Assembly: GCA_049324835.1 (NCBI GenBank)
Contig: JBMOMT010000031.1
Coordinates: forward strand, 43,351 to 107,350
DNA from: JBMOMT01 sp049324835
GTDB lineage: Bacteria; Chloroflexota; Anaerolineae; CAYNKW01
DNA length: 64,000 nucleotides
Direction of reading: 5' to 3'
Numbering within the stretch: the stretch's first letter is position 1; every line of letters begins with the position of its first letter. The notes under the pieces are model-generated. The model was not told the DNA's origin, ran no database searches, and worked only from the letters and a program-made list of their open reading frames with translations. The position numbers and the translations under genes are program-made. Below are positions 31,629-40,704 of the stretch, piece by piece.

Positions 31629-33815
31629 ATGAACAAAGATTGGAGCGCGCTGAAACGCATCGTGGCAGGGCTGGCGGTTTTATGCGCGGTGAGCGCCTGC
31701 ACCGTCATCACCCCCACGCCGACACAGGTGGTCGCCCCCACCGATACGCCCAAGCCCGCTGCCACCGTCACCCCCGCGCCAACAGCCACCGCCACGCCGG
31801 CGCCGCCGGCGGTGGACGCGCTCGAGGCCGCCATCGAGGCCGGACTGATGCCCACACCCACGCCCGATGCCTCCGGCTGGGCGCCATCGAGCATCAGCCA
31901 GGTGGTCGTGCTGCCGCTGCAGTCGCCTGCCGGGCAGACGCCGCTGTGGGCGGTGGCCTCGAACGGCGGGCGCTACTTTGAGGCCGACCAGTACCACTTT
32001 GTGGCCATCTATGCCCACCAAAACGGCGACTGGCAGGAACTGGCCCGTCACGAGTTTGTGCCCAATTTTGAAGCAGAGCCGATGGATCCCGGCGCCGACT
32101 ATTTCTTCGATAACTCGCTGGCGCAGGTCTTTATCGGCCCCGACCGTATCTGGCTGCAGGTGGATGGCGGCGCGGGCGCTCACGGCGGCACCTATCACCT
32201 GCTCAGCTTTGACGGCCAGACGCTCAAGGTCGAGCTGGCCAACTTTACCCCCAGCCCCGGCATGGTCAGCGCCGCCGACCTGGACGGCGACGGCGTGCAA
32301 GAGGTGCTGTTCGACGCCTCCGATCCGTACGTCTTTTGTTACGCCTGCGGCGTGCGCAAAATCGCCTACCAGGTGTTCGCCTGGGACAGCGCCAACGAGC
32401 ATATGGCCGAAGTGACCTTGCAGCCGCTCTTGATGGGCCAGCCGCAGCCGCTGCGCGACGCCGTCAACCCGGCCGTCGAGCTGGCCCAGGCCGGGCTGTG
32501 GCAAGACGCCGCCGCCCAGATCGAGCCGCTGCAAGATTTGCTGGCAGAATACCCGGACGTCGATACCCAGACGGCGACCTGGGATCGCCTGCTCATCGAG
32601 CTGCACGCCGAGGCGATGGCCGCCGAGGTCGCCGACAGCGCCTATCCGCTGCTGGCTAATCTCTTTTACGGCGATTATACCGCCGCCCTGGACCTGATGC
32701 GCCCCTACAGCCCGGCGCAGCTCTTTAGCCCCGATTCGCCGCTCATCGTGGGCACGGTGGCCGATGGCTGGTTGGAGGCGCTGAATGATTGGATTGCCCG
32801 TAGCACGACCCAGGCGCTGGCGCTCGAGCCGGATCTGGCCGCCGCCTATTTCCTGCGCGGTTGGGCGGCCTACCTGCTCGATCCTTACGACGCCCAGGCG
32901 TTGGCCGACGTCGAAAAGGCGGTCGAGCTTGCGCCCGGCGATCCGCTGTTCAGCCAGATCGAGATCAAAGACCTGCAGGACAAAAGCCTGACCGAGGCCG
33001 AGCTGGAATGGCTGGCCACGGGTTATGCCGTCGAGGTGCGCAAATTCGAAAAAGCCGATGTCACCTATCGCGCCTCGTTCTACACCCACCGCGATTGGTT
33101 TGCCAACCCCAATTACCTGATCATCGCCCGGATCGAGGCCGGGCAGACGACGGTGGTCTACCAGATGCAAGAGACGCGCCGTTTCCTGCTCGATAGCTAT
33201 GGCCCCCAGGGGCCGCGCACCCTGGGCTGGCTGGACATGAACGCCGACGGTCTGATGGAGTTGCCCTACATCGTCGATCAGGGGGGCAACTGCTGGGGCT
33301 GCTCGCAGATGCAGGTGCTGCAATTGCAGGCCGACGACAGCGTGGTGAGCCTGACCGACGCCGTGCCGGAGCAAGACCGGCTGGGTGAATCGTTGGTCCT
33401 GGGCACGGTGATGGACATGGATGGCGACGGCGTGGAGGAATGGCTGGTTTACGATGTGAGTTTCGAGTTTGCCTTTGGCCTGTGCCACGCCTGCTCGCCC
33501 ATCGCCCACCGCGTCTATGCCTGGGATGGGACGGTCTATCGCGAGGCCTCGACCCAATTCCCTGATTACTACCAGGGCCAGATCGACAACCTGACAGCCG
33601 AGGTAGAGGCGATGCGGCAGAGTCAGGAGCCGTGGAGCGGCTACGAGCTGGGGCCGATGGTCTCGCTGCTGCTGACCTACCAGAACGCCGGCCGGGGCGA
33701 GGAGGGGCTGGCTCTCTTTGAGGAGTACTCGGAACCGGCCCAGTATGGCGACCGGCTCACCGAGGAGCAGTTGCAGTCGTTGAACGAAGCGCGAGAGTAT
33801 TTCCTGACACAGTAG
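31629..33815 (+). CDS. lipoprotein with FG-GAP/VCBS-like and TPR-like regions
   Basis: The lipobox AVSAC near residue 24 (signal LAVLCAVSACTVITPTP) marks a lipoprotein, and a Thr/Pro/Ala linker follows. The 728-residue body carries calcium-loop-like motifs (DLDGDGVQEVLFDAS; DMNADGLMELPYIVD; DMDGDGVEEWLVYD) in two beta-rich halves separated by a helical, TPR-like section (~350-450, ALALEPDLAAAYFLRGWAAYLL). Cys pairs occur beside the loops (FCYACGVRK; CWGCSQMQ; LCHACSP). AGGAG precedes the ATG. It is exposed on the outer face of the membrane; the ligand is unknown. A convergent terminator ends the gene. Confidence 0.8.
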   Translation: MNKDWSALKRIVAGLAVLCAVSACTVITPTPTQVVAPTDTPKPAATVTPAPTATATPAPPAVDALEAAIEAGLMPTPTPDASGWAPSSISQVVVLPLQSPAGQTPLWAVASNGGRYFEADQYHFVAIYAHQNGDWQELARHEFVPNFEAEPMDPGADYFFDNSLAQVFIGPDRIWLQVDGGAGAHGGTYHLLSFDGQTLKVELANFTPSPGMVSAADLDGDGVQEVLFDASDPYVFCYACGVRKIAYQVFAWDSANEHMAEVTLQPLLMGQPQPLRDAVNPAVELAQAGLWQDAAAQIEPLQDLLAEYPDVDTQTATWDRLLIELHAEAMAAEVADSAYPLLANLFYGDYTAALDLMRPYSPAQLFSPDSPLIVGTVADGWLEALNDWIARSTTQALALEPDLAAAYFLRGWAAYLLDPYDAQALADVEKAVELAPGDPLFSQIEIKDLQDKSLTEAELEWLATGYAVEVRKFEKADVTYRASFYTHRDWFANPNYLIIARIEAGQTTVVYQMQETRRFLLDSYGPQGPRTLGWLDMNADGLMELPYIVDQGGNCWGCSQMQVLQLQADDSVVSLTDAVPEQDRLGESLVLGTVMDMDGDGVEEWLVYDVSFEFAFGLCHACSPIAHRVYAWDGTVYREASTQFPDYYQGQIDNLTAEVEAMRQSQEPWSGYELGPMVSLLLTYQNAGRGEEGLALFEEYSEPAQYGDRLTEEQLQSLNEAREYFLTQ

Positions 33816-33832
33816 AACGATGGACGATAGAG

Positions 33833-33870
33833 CAGGGGCGCGATTGAGAAATCGCGCCCCTGTTTGTTTT
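33833..33870 (+). terminator. terminator between convergent genes
   Basis: CAGGGGCGCGATT pairs perfectly with AATCGCGCCCCTG (13 bp, GAGA loop) followed by TTTGTTTT on the plus strand. The T-run touches the stop codon of the opposing threonine synthase gene. Confidence 0.88.
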
Positions 33871-35113
33871 ATAGACCCAGTTCATCCACAACCTGGTGCA
33901 ACGCGGCCTCTGTCGGCGCGATGACGCGCGGGCCGCCGGCGGCCTGGATGGCGCTGCCCACGTCCTTGAGGCCGCTGCCGGTGACGAGCACCACCATCCG
34001 CTCGGCTGGATCGATGCGCCCCTGCCGCTGCATCTTGAGCAGCCCGGCCAGCGGCGCGCTGCCCGCCGGCTCGCCAAAGACGCCGGTCGTCTCGCCCAGC
34101 AGCCGCATGGCCGCCAGAATTTCCTCGTCCGAGACGGCCACGAATTCACCTCCCGTGTCACGCACCGCCCGCAGGGCCTTGATCCGGTCGCGCGGCACCT
34201 CAGAGGCGATGCTGTCGGCCAGAGTGGTCGGCGGCACGGGACGGATGTCCTCGCTGCCGCGCTGCCAGGCCTCCACCAGCACCGACGACCCCTCGGCCTG
34301 CACGCCCACCAGTTTGGGCAGCCGCTCGATCAGGCCCAGGGCCAGCAGATCGCGCAGCCCCTTGCCCAGCCCGCCGATGATACAACCATCACCCACCGAG
34401 ACGAAAATACGATCCGGCGCCTGCCACTCCAGTTGTTCGCACACCTCCAGCGCCGCCGTCTTTTTGCCCTCGGAGAGATAGGGGTTGTAGGCCGTGTTGC
34501 GGCTGTACCAGCCGTACTGGCGCGTGGCCGCCAGCGAGAGATCGAAGGCCTGGTCGTAACTGCCCTGCACGGCGATGACGGTGGCGCCAAAGACCAGCAG
34601 TTGGGCGATCTTGGCCTGGGGCGCGCTGGCGGGCACAAAAATTACGTTCTTGATGCCCACGCTGGCCGACAGGCAGGCCAGCGAGGCGGCGGCGTTGCCC
34701 GTGCTGGCGGCGACGATCCGATCGCGGCCCAGCTCCAACGCCTTGACGATGCCCACCGCGCTGGCCCGGTCTTTGAACGAGGCGCTGGGGTTGCGGCCAT
34801 CGTCTTTGACCCACAGGTGCGGCAGGCCCAGCCGCTGGCGCAGCCGCACGGCGGGGTAGAGCGGCGTCCAGCCCACCGGCAGCGGCGGCGCGGGGCTGTC
34901 GGGCTGCACCGGCAGCAACGGCTTGTAGCGCCAGATGGAGCGCTCGTCGCTGGCGGCCAGGCTCTGCCGCGTCAGGCGGCGGCGGATGAGATCGTAATCG
35001 TACACCACATCGAGGATGCCCTGGTCGCCGTGGTGCGGGCAGACGTACAGCACCTCGTTGGGGGTATACTCTGCGCCGCACAGCACACACTTGAGGCTGC
35101 GCACGTGATCCAT
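33869..35113 (-). CDS. thrC: threonine synthase (PLP-dependent)
   Basis: I start at ATG 35113, with GGGAGG 5 nt upstream; the longer open frame beyond it is only the shadow of the carbamate kinase gene. The 414-residue protein has an N-terminal zinc-ribbon-like segment (CVLCGAEYTPNEVLYVCPHH) and the PLP-fold II core. The Schiff-base Lys is in NPSASFKDRASA, the phosphate loop is SVGDGCIIGGLGKG, and GSAPLAG lies near the end. It should convert O-phosphohomoserine to threonine. Since it sits last in a nucleoside/carbamoyl-phosphate catabolic run, a related PLP ammonia-lyase role cannot be excluded. Confidence 0.85.
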   Translation of the reverse strand: MDHVRSLKCVLCGAEYTPNEVLYVCPHHGDQGILDVVYDYDLIRRRLTRQSLAASDERSIWRYKPLLPVQPDSPAPPLPVGWTPLYPAVRLRQRLGLPHLWVKDDGRNPSASFKDRASAVGIVKALELGRDRIVAASTGNAAASLACLSASVGIKNVIFVPASAPQAKIAQLLVFGATVIAVQGSYDQAFDLSLAATRQYGWYSRNTAYNPYLSEGKKTAALEVCEQLEWQAPDRIFVSVGDGCIIGGLGKGLRDLLALGLIERLPKLVGVQAEGSSVLVEAWQRGSEDIRPVPPTTLADSIASEVPRDRIKALRAVRDTGGEFVAVSDEEILAAMRLLGETTGVFGEPAGSAPLAGLLKMQRQGRIDPAERMVVLVTGSGLKDVGSAIQAAGGPRVIAPTEAALHQVVDELGL

Positions 35114-35157
35114 GTTGCCTCCCCCGGGCAAGGGCACGGCGTGCCGCGTCCCTGCCA

Positions 35158-36108
35158 TCACGGCACAATCCATGTGCCGGTTTCGCCGGCCAGGGCGCGC
35201 TCGATGTTTTCCGGGTTGGTGATGAGCGCCGCCTGGCCGCCCGATTCCAGGAACCAGATGATGGCCTGGATTTTGGGGGCCATGCTGCCCGGCGCAAAGT
35301 GGCCTTCCTTGATGTATTTTTTGGCCTCGGCCACCGTCATGCGATCGATATCGACCTGATCCGGTTTGCCAAAGTTGAGGCTCACCTTTTCCACGGCGGT
35401 GGAGATGAGGAACAGATCGGCGCCAATGCCCTGGGCCAGCAACGACGAGGCATAGTCCTTGTCGATGACCGCCGCCGTGCCCACCAGGTTGCCGTCCTGA
35501 TCTTCCACCACCGGGATGCCGCCGCCGCCGACGGTGATGACCACAAAGCCGGCATCCAGCAGCTCTTTGACCGCGTCCTGCTCCACGACGCATTGCGGAA
35601 GCGGCGAGGCCACCACCCGCCGCCAGCCGCGCCCGGCATCCTCCACCACATCCCAGCCTTCGTTCTCGGCGCGGCGTTGCGCTTCTTCGCCGTCCATAAA
35701 AGAGCCGATGGGTTTGCTCGGGTTCTGAAAGGCCGGGTCGTTTTTGTCCACCAACACCTGGGTGACGACCGTCGTGGCCTGTTTTTGAATGCCTCGCCGG
35801 CGGAATTCGTTGTACAGGTTCTGTTGCAGCATGTAGCCGATAGCGCCCTGCGTATCGGCGCCGCAGAAATCCAGCGGCACCTCGTGCAGCTCGTGGCGCG
35901 CCAGCTCCGAACGGCGCAGGATGAAACCCACCTGCGGGCCGTTGCCATGGCCGATGGCCACGTTCCAGCCCTGTTCGATCATACCGGCGATGTGGGTACA
36001 CGTTTCACGCGCCGCCTCGTACTGATCCGGCACAGTCTGGTGCGTTTTGTCTTTGATGAGCGAGTTGCCGCCGATAGCCACCACGGCCAGTTTTCCGTTT
36101 TTTTTCAT
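35158..36108 (-). CDS. arcC: carbamate kinase
   Basis: This enzyme makes ATP from carbamoyl phosphate and ADP, releasing ammonia and CO2. The 316-residue protein has the amino-acid-kinase N-terminus VVAIGGNSLI, the carbamate-kinase phrases GHGNGPQVG and VDKNDPAFQNPSKPIG, and AVIDKDYASSLLA with the catalytic Lys/Asp. AGGAG is 7 nt before the ATG, and that ribosome site lies inside an interspersed repeat (36116-36203). No arginine deiminase or ornithine carbamoyltransferase gene is nearby, so carbamoyl phosphate from purine breakdown is plausible. It is followed by threonine synthase 44 nt later. Confidence 0.94.
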   Translation of the reverse strand: MKKNGKLAVVAIGGNSLIKDKTHQTVPDQYEAARETCTHIAGMIEQGWNVAIGHGNGPQVGFILRRSELARHELHEVPLDFCGADTQGAIGYMLQQNLYNEFRRRGIQKQATTVVTQVLVDKNDPAFQNPSKPIGSFMDGEEAQRRAENEGWDVVEDAGRGWRRVVASPLPQCVVEQDAVKELLDAGFVVITVGGGGIPVVEDQDGNLVGTAAVIDKDYASSLLAQGIGADLFLISTAVEKVSLNFGKPDQVDIDRMTVAEAKKYIKEGHFAPGSMAPKIQAIIWFLESGGQAALITNPENIERALAGETGTWIVP

Positions 36109-36115
36109 CGATTTT

Positions 36116-36203
36116 CTCCTCGTATAATATGTTCGTGGTCAGGCACGTAACGGCGTGGAGCGCCGTAAGGCCACTCCGCTCCGCTGCGTGGCTCACTACG
36201 AAC
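36116..36203. repeat. interspersed foldback repeat, copy 1, overlapping the carbamate kinase ribosome site
   Basis: GTTCGTGGTCAGGCACGTAA on the left and CGTGGCTCACTACGAAC on the right form imperfect inverted arms. The left flank CTCCTCGTATAATAT, which on the minus strand gives TATTATACGAGGAG (a -10-like box and ribosome site), is also conserved in copy 2 at 39590-39678. Confidence 0.8.
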
Positions 36204-36290
36204 CTCCTTCAGGACGTTTGGGTTTTGTCGCAGCAGAGGTTGTCAAGAGATCGTTCCAGGCTGTGTCTGGAGCCGGGCAGGCCGGCTGGC

Positions 36291-37238
36291 CTATGGATAG
36301 GTCGCCAGCGTGGTGATGAGTTGTTCGAAAAAGCGCTCCACCTCCAGGGTCAGGCCTACTTCGGTATTGGGCGGCAGACGGCGGTTGATGTCGTCGTCCA
36401 CGTCCACGCCAGGGCGACGGTCGCACACCGTCATGCCGCGGGTGTGCTCGCCCTTGAGCTCCACCACGACATGCATCGTTTTGGATTGGATCAGCGTCGG
36501 ATCGATGAGCCAGGCCACGGAAACGACATCGTGCAGCGAGGCGCTATCCAGATGGTGCAAAAGCTCGAGCCGTCCGGCGTAAAAATCGAGCCAGGCCGCC
36601 GCCACCTGGCCGGTGCGGTTGCCCAACGCGCGCATACGCTCGCGCCGCTCGGCTGTGGCCGCTGCCTGCCGGGTGATGTCCAGCCCGGCCATTTTGATGG
36701 GCACGCCGCTGCTGAACACAATGTGAGCCGCTTCGGGATCGTGATAGATGTTGGCCTCGGCGCTGGCGGTGATGTTACCGCCGGCCGCGCTGCCGCCCAT
36801 CAGGCTGATCTCGGGGATTCGCCCGGCGATGTCCGGCGCGCGGCGCAGGGCCGTGGCGACGTTGGTCAGCGGGCCGGTGGGCACCAGGGTCACGCCCTCG
36901 TGGGCGCGCACGGTTTCGATGATGAACGTGACGGCGTCGCGCGCGTCCAGGGGCGTGGTCGGCTCCGGCAGGTCGACGCCATCAAGGGCCGATTCACCGT
37001 GGATCATGGCCCCGGTGTGCAGCTCGTTGATCAGCGGCGCGGCCATTCCCCTGGCCACCGGGATGTGGGTCAGTCCGGCGACCTCCAGGATTTTGAGGGT
37101 GTTGACCGTCGTTTTTTCTACGGTGCCGTTGCCGTGGACGGTGGTGATGCCCAGCACCTCCAGGTGGCGGGCGGCCAGCAGGATGGCCAGGGCGTCGTCG
37201 TGGCCGGGGTCCATATCCAGAATGACCTTGCGTGTCAT
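36291..37238 (-). CDS. nucleoside hydrolase
   Basis: This enzyme hydrolyses ribonucleosides to ribose and base. The calcium-binding motif is ILDMDPGHDDA at residues ~6-16, with further family motifs GPLTNVATALRRAPDI and MGGSAAGGNITASAEANIYHDPEAAHIVF. At 315 residues it is full length, ending in LATYP. AGGAGCGAACC precedes the ATG. It is about two-thirds identical by eye to the next hydrolase (37567-38511), including the leader, so the pair is a tandem duplication. Confidence 0.93.
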   Translation of the reverse strand: MTRKVILDMDPGHDDALAILLAARHLEVLGITTVHGNGTVEKTTVNTLKILEVAGLTHIPVARGMAAPLINELHTGAMIHGESALDGVDLPEPTTPLDARDAVTFIIETVRAHEGVTLVPTGPLTNVATALRRAPDIAGRIPEISLMGGSAAGGNITASAEANIYHDPEAAHIVFSSGVPIKMAGLDITRQAAATAERRERMRALGNRTGQVAAAWLDFYAGRLELLHHLDSASLHDVVSVAWLIDPTLIQSKTMHVVVELKGEHTRGMTVCDRRPGVDVDDDINRRLPPNTEVGLTLEVERFFEQLITTLATYP

Positions 37239-37292
37239 GGTTCGCTCCTATTTTTTTCACTACCGGACATCTTGCACCAGGAGGCGGTCCGA

Positions 37293-37351
37293 GTCAACGG
37301 ATTTAGCGGATAGAGCGGATATTGTCTGGAAAATCCGTTCAATCCGTTGAC
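37293..37351. repeat. inverted repeat in the gap between two nucleoside hydrolase genes
   Basis: GTCAACGGATT (37293-37303) and its exact complement AATCCGTTGAC (37341-37351), followed by TTTTCTC on the plus strand. It belongs to the 329-base gene-free gap. Confidence 0.75.
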
Positions 37352-37450
37352 TTTTCTCGTGCTCAGGCATGAAATTCGTGACAATATGAAAAAGTGTCTG
37401 GTAGCAAACTATTTTTTTACAGGTAACAACTCGGCACGTCGTTATTCTTT

Positions 37451-37560
37451 ACCGCTGAGACGCCGAGTGCGCCGAGTTCTTTTTTGTTATCGCCAGGGAG
37501 AGACCATTCTCTGCGGCCCAACGACTGGCTCAATGGTCTCTGCGTCTCTGCGGTGAGTCT
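37451..37560. repeat. nested inverted repeat in the same gap
   Basis: The outer arms are ACCGCTGAGACGC (37451) and GCGTCTCTGCGGT (37542), with one mismatch. The inner arms are AGAGACCATT and AATGGTCTCT, perfect. It resembles a degenerate non-coding foldback. Nothing else is seen in the gap. Confidence 0.7.
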
Positions 37561-37566
37561 TTACTT

Positions 37567-38511
37567 CTACGGATAGGTGGCCAGGGTATCGAGGAACAGC
37601 TCGAAAAAGCGTTCGGTGTCCAGTTTCAGGCCCACCAGCGCGTTGGAAGGCGGCCGGCCCTCCGGCGGTGGGCCGATGCGCCGCCCAGGACGCCCATCGC
37701 AGACGGTCATGCCGCGGGTGAGGGCGCCGGTCAGCTCGACCGCCACATACATCTCTTGCGCTTCTATCAGGCTCGGATCGATGAGCCAGGCCACTGCCAC
37801 GGCATCGTGCTGGGTGGCGCCGGGCCGGTTGGATAGCTCTTTGAGCCGGGCGGCGTAAAAATCCATCAAACTCGCTGCAACAGCGCCGGTGCGGTTGCCC
37901 ATCGCTCGCATGCGTTGCACGTGCGCCGGCAGGGCATCGGACTGTTCGGTGATGTTGACTCCGGCCATTTTGATGGGCGCCCCGCTGCTGAACACAATGT
38001 GAGCCGCTTCGGGATCACAATAGATGTTGAACTCGGCGGTGGCGGTGATGTTGCCCTGGTTCAGGCCGCCGCCCATCAGGCTGATCTCGGCGATGCGCGC
38101 CGCGATGTCTGGCGCCTGGCGCAAGGCCGCGGCGATATTGGTCAGCGGGCCCACCGGCACCAGGGTCACGGCCTCGTGGGCGCGCACGGTATCGACGATA
38201 AACTCGACGGCGTGGCGCGGATCGAGGGGCGTGGTGGGTTCGGGCAGGTCGTAGCCATCCAACCCGGATGGGCCGTGAACCTGGGGCGCGTGGCGCGATT
38301 TTTCTACCAGCGGCAGCGATGAGCCTTTGGCCACCGGGATGTGGGTCAGACCGGCCAGTTCCAGCACTTTGAGAGTGTTTTTTGTCGTTTTCTCCAGCGG
38401 TGCATTGCCGGCCACGGTGGTGATGCCCAACACGTCCAGGTGGCGGGCGGCCAGCAGGATGGCCATGGCGTCGTCGTGACCGGTATCGACGTCGAGGATA
38501 ACTTGGCGCAT
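37567..38511 (-). CDS. nucleoside hydrolase (paralogue)
   Basis: A full-length hydrolase of 314 residues with VILDVDTGHDDAMAILLAARH at the N-terminus, MGGGLNQGNITATAEFNIYCDP in the middle and LATYP at the end, all shared with the downstream paralogue. The leader (TAGGAGCGAAACATG) is also shared, supporting recent duplication. Substrate preference (purine or pyrimidine) cannot be told. It starts 10 nt after the ADP-ribosylglycohydrolase stop. Confidence 0.93.
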   Translation of the reverse strand: MRQVILDVDTGHDDAMAILLAARHLDVLGITTVAGNAPLEKTTKNTLKVLELAGLTHIPVAKGSSLPLVEKSRHAPQVHGPSGLDGYDLPEPTTPLDPRHAVEFIVDTVRAHEAVTLVPVGPLTNIAAALRQAPDIAARIAEISLMGGGLNQGNITATAEFNIYCDPEAAHIVFSSGAPIKMAGVNITEQSDALPAHVQRMRAMGNRTGAVAASLMDFYAARLKELSNRPGATQHDAVAVAWLIDPSLIEAQEMYVAVELTGALTRGMTVCDGRPGRRIGPPPEGRPPSNALVGLKLDTERFFELFLDTLATYP

Positions 38512-38520
38512 GTTTCGCTC

Positions 38521-39582
38521 CTATCTTGGCGCGCGCCGCCAGGCGATATCGGTCAGCCCCTGGGCCAGGCCTTCCAGATCGAATTCGGTGTTGGCCGCGC
38601 GCAGGGTTTGCCACAGATCGGCAGGCACAGCTTTGAAGCCTTTGAGCGCGCCGGCCAGCGCGCCGCTCATGGCGGCGATGGTATCGGTATCGCTGCCGAT
38701 GTTGGCTCCGCCCACGCAGCTCTCCAGCGGGTCGCCGCCGGCAAAGACGAACAGTCCGATGGCCGTGGGGGCCGAATCGGCCATGAGCACGCCGTTGCCG
38801 AGATAGCCCTCCAGCAGGGTCAGCGCCTCCTCCATCGAGCGCGCCTTGAGCGCCAGCTCGATGGCCAGTTCTACCCGCAGCGGGATGCTCGGCCCGGGCA
38901 CCCAGCGGGCGTGTTCTTTGCCCAGTTCCTCGCCCCGACGCGCGCCCTTCAGGCAGGCGCGGGCCACGGAAAAGACGTCGGCCTCGGGGCGCAGGGCCTC
39001 GGCCACACCGGCGGCGACGGCGCACGCGCCGGCCACGGCGATGTGGGTATCGTGGGTGGGCAGGCAGGTGATCAGAGCCGTCTGGCATGCGCCTTCGATA
39101 TCGCCGGGATGGATCAATCCGGCAGGGGCGATGCGCATGGCGGCGCCGTTGCTGACGCCAAAGCTGTTCAGCTTGCGGGTAGATTTTCCCACGGCGGCGA
39201 TGTGGGCCGTGTCCTGGCCTGCTTCCCAGGCCTGCACCATGAGGCGCGTCGTGGGGCCCATGTTCACCCGGTGCGGCGATTCGTTGGCCCAGCGCAGCAG
39301 GCTCTGTTTCCAGATGTCTGGCGTGATGCTCCCATCGGTTTCGATGAGCGTCTGGGCCAGGTAATAGGCCTGGCTGGTGTCGTCGGTGACCTGACCAAGC
39401 TCGTTGTCCGCCGAAAAGGTGTCGATGGGTGGTTTTTTCAGCGTTCGCAGCAGGCCGCCGTGGGCCGCGATGATTTCGCCGGTGCGCCACTGTTCGGTGG
39501 CCGCGCCCATGGCATCACCCAGGCCCGAGGTCACCAGGCTACCGAGGATACGGTCGTAGAGAAATTCGCGTGTCACTTGCAC
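38521..39582 (-). CDS. ADP-ribosylglycohydrolase family protein
   Basis: GTG 39582 is chosen because GAGGAGG lies 5 nt upstream; the open frame beyond it crosses the interspersed repeat. The 353-residue protein has the DraG/ARH fold signatures: ILGSLVTSGLGDAMGAATE at the start, QVTDDTSQAYYLAQ with metal-binding acidic residues, and NIGSDTDTIAAMSGALAGAL near the C-terminus with the second Asp pair. The family removes ADP-ribose from proteins or cleaves ADP-ribose-type glycosides. In this operon, between nucleoside hydrolases, a catabolic role on imported ADP-ribosyl or nucleoside compounds is more likely than protein de-modification. Confidence 0.9.
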   Translation of the reverse strand: MQVTREFLYDRILGSLVTSGLGDAMGAATEQWRTGEIIAAHGGLLRTLKKPPIDTFSADNELGQVTDDTSQAYYLAQTLIETDGSITPDIWKQSLLRWANESPHRVNMGPTTRLMVQAWEAGQDTAHIAAVGKSTRKLNSFGVSNGAAMRIAPAGLIHPGDIEGACQTALITCLPTHDTHIAVAGACAVAAGVAEALRPEADVFSVARACLKGARRGEELGKEHARWVPGPSIPLRVELAIELALKARSMEEALTLLEGYLGNGVLMADSAPTAIGLFVFAGGDPLESCVGGANIGSDTDTIAAMSGALAGALKGFKAVPADLWQTLRAANTEFDLEGLAQGLTDIAWRRAPR

Positions 39583-39589
39583 ATTAACC

Positions 39590-39678
39590 TCCTCGTATAA
39601 TATGTTCGTGGTCAGGCACGTAACAGAGTGGAGTGCCGTAAGACGCCACTCCGCTCCGCTGCGTGGCTCACTACGAAC
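39590..39678. repeat. interspersed foldback repeat, copy 2
   Basis: It matches copy 1 (36116-36203): CTCCTCGTATAATATGTTCG on the left and GTGGCTCACTACGAAC on the right. On the minus strand its left end supplies the GAGGAGG ribosome site of the ADP-ribosylglycohydrolase gene, and its right end (GGTTCGTAG) supplies the final Gly-Ser and stop codon of the nucleoside hydrolase before it. Confidence 0.8.
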
Positions 39679-40609
39679 CTTCTGTGATGCGGTCAAAGTA
39701 AAGTTGCAGGAATCGGGCCGCGTCCACTCCCAGGCAGACGTTGACGTTAGGCTCTTGGGGCGGGTCCTGGCGCACATCGGCCACCGTGCGGCCGGCGTTA
39801 GGCCCGTGGGTGGTATCGATCTCTACCGGCAGCAGCCGCGTTTCAAAGAGCGTCGGATCGATGGCATAGGCCACCGCCGAGGAATCGTGGACGAAAAAGC
39901 CTCTGATGCCATAACGCCGCAAATAGTTTCGGCTGTAGAATTCCGTGATGGCGATGATGAAATCGGTCAGCGGCGTGCTGGCCGCTGCCAGCCGGGCCAG
40001 ATAATCCTGCTTCATCTGGATTTGTGTGGTCACATCCAGGCCGACCATGGTCAGCGGCCAGCCGGCGGAAAAGACGATGCTGGCTGCTTCGGGATCGTTG
40101 TGAATGTTGGCCTCGGCGGCGGCGCTGGCGTTGCCGCCCACGGTGGCCGCCCCGCCCATGATGACCACCTCGCGCACGGCGTTCACGATACGCGGCTCCA
40201 GCCGGACGGCCAGGGCCAGGTTGGCCAGCGGGCCAACGGCCACCAGGCCGATCTCGCCCGGCGCGGCCATGACCTTTTCGACGATGAATTGGGCGGCGGG
40301 CGCGCTGACCGGTTTTGTTTTGGGCGGCGGCATGTCGACGTTGCCCAGGCCGTTTTCGCCGTGAACGGTGGAGCCCTTGCCGCGATAGGGCCGCAGCAGC
40401 GGGCGGTGCGCGCCGCGGGCCACGGGCACGTCGGGCCGACCGCCGAGCTCCAGCACGGCCAGAGCGTTGCGGGTGCAGTTGTCGACGCTCGAGTTGCCGA
40501 AAACGGCGGTTACTCCCTCCAGTTGCAGCTCTGGCGAGCGCAGGATCAGCAGCAGCGCCATGGCGTCGTCGACGCCGGTATCGGTGTCAAAGATGATGCG
40601 TTTGGGCAT
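39671..40609 (-). CDS. nucleoside hydrolase (third intact copy)
   Basis: This 312-residue enzyme has IIFDTDTGVDDAMALLLILRS at the N-terminus, GPLANLALAVRLEPRI, and MGGAATVGGNASAAAEANIHNDPEAASIVF. It is more distant from the 36-38 kb pair and closer to the broken copy upstream (both have DTGVDDA). AGGAGGACCCG precedes the ATG. Its C-terminal RITEGS and stop codon fall at the edge of interspersed repeat copy 2, so the end of the protein may have been changed by that insertion. Confidence 0.92.
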   Translation of the reverse strand: MPKRIIFDTDTGVDDAMALLLILRSPELQLEGVTAVFGNSSVDNCTRNALAVLELGGRPDVPVARGAHRPLLRPYRGKGSTVHGENGLGNVDMPPPKTKPVSAPAAQFIVEKVMAAPGEIGLVAVGPLANLALAVRLEPRIVNAVREVVIMGGAATVGGNASAAAEANIHNDPEAASIVFSAGWPLTMVGLDVTTQIQMKQDYLARLAAASTPLTDFIIAITEFYSRNYLRRYGIRGFFVHDSSAVAYAIDPTLFETRLLPVEIDTTHGPNAGRTVADVRQDPPQEPNVNVCLGVDAARFLQLYFDRITEGS

Positions 40610-40630
40610 CGGGTCCTCCTGCCGCAGAAT

Positions 40631-40655
40631 AGGGGCGAGTCATCGACTCGCCCCT
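40631..40655. repeat. intercistronic hairpin
   Basis: AGGGGCGAGT, loop CATCG, ACTCGCCCCT: a perfect 10-bp stem between the broken and intact hydrolase genes. No T-run on the minus strand, so probably an RNA processing or stability hairpin. Confidence 0.7.
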
Positions 40656-40704
40656 GCTATGATGGCTTTTTCCGGTTGTGTTCCAATTGCTGCCCGATGG
40701 GGTT

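Noticed and set aside
31680..33557. 625-codon minus-strand frame opposite the lipoprotein gene, and similar long antisense frames at 8009-9505, 38015-39490, 46056-47612 and 49857-51704
   Set aside because: All lie opposite genes with clear families, lack motifs and have the codon-position pattern of antisense shadows in high-GC DNA.
33869..36001. A single 710-residue minus-strand protein spanning carbamate kinase and threonine synthase
   Set aside because: The first ~295 residues are an out-of-frame shadow of carbamate kinase; the real threonine synthase starts at 35113 with its own ribosome site.
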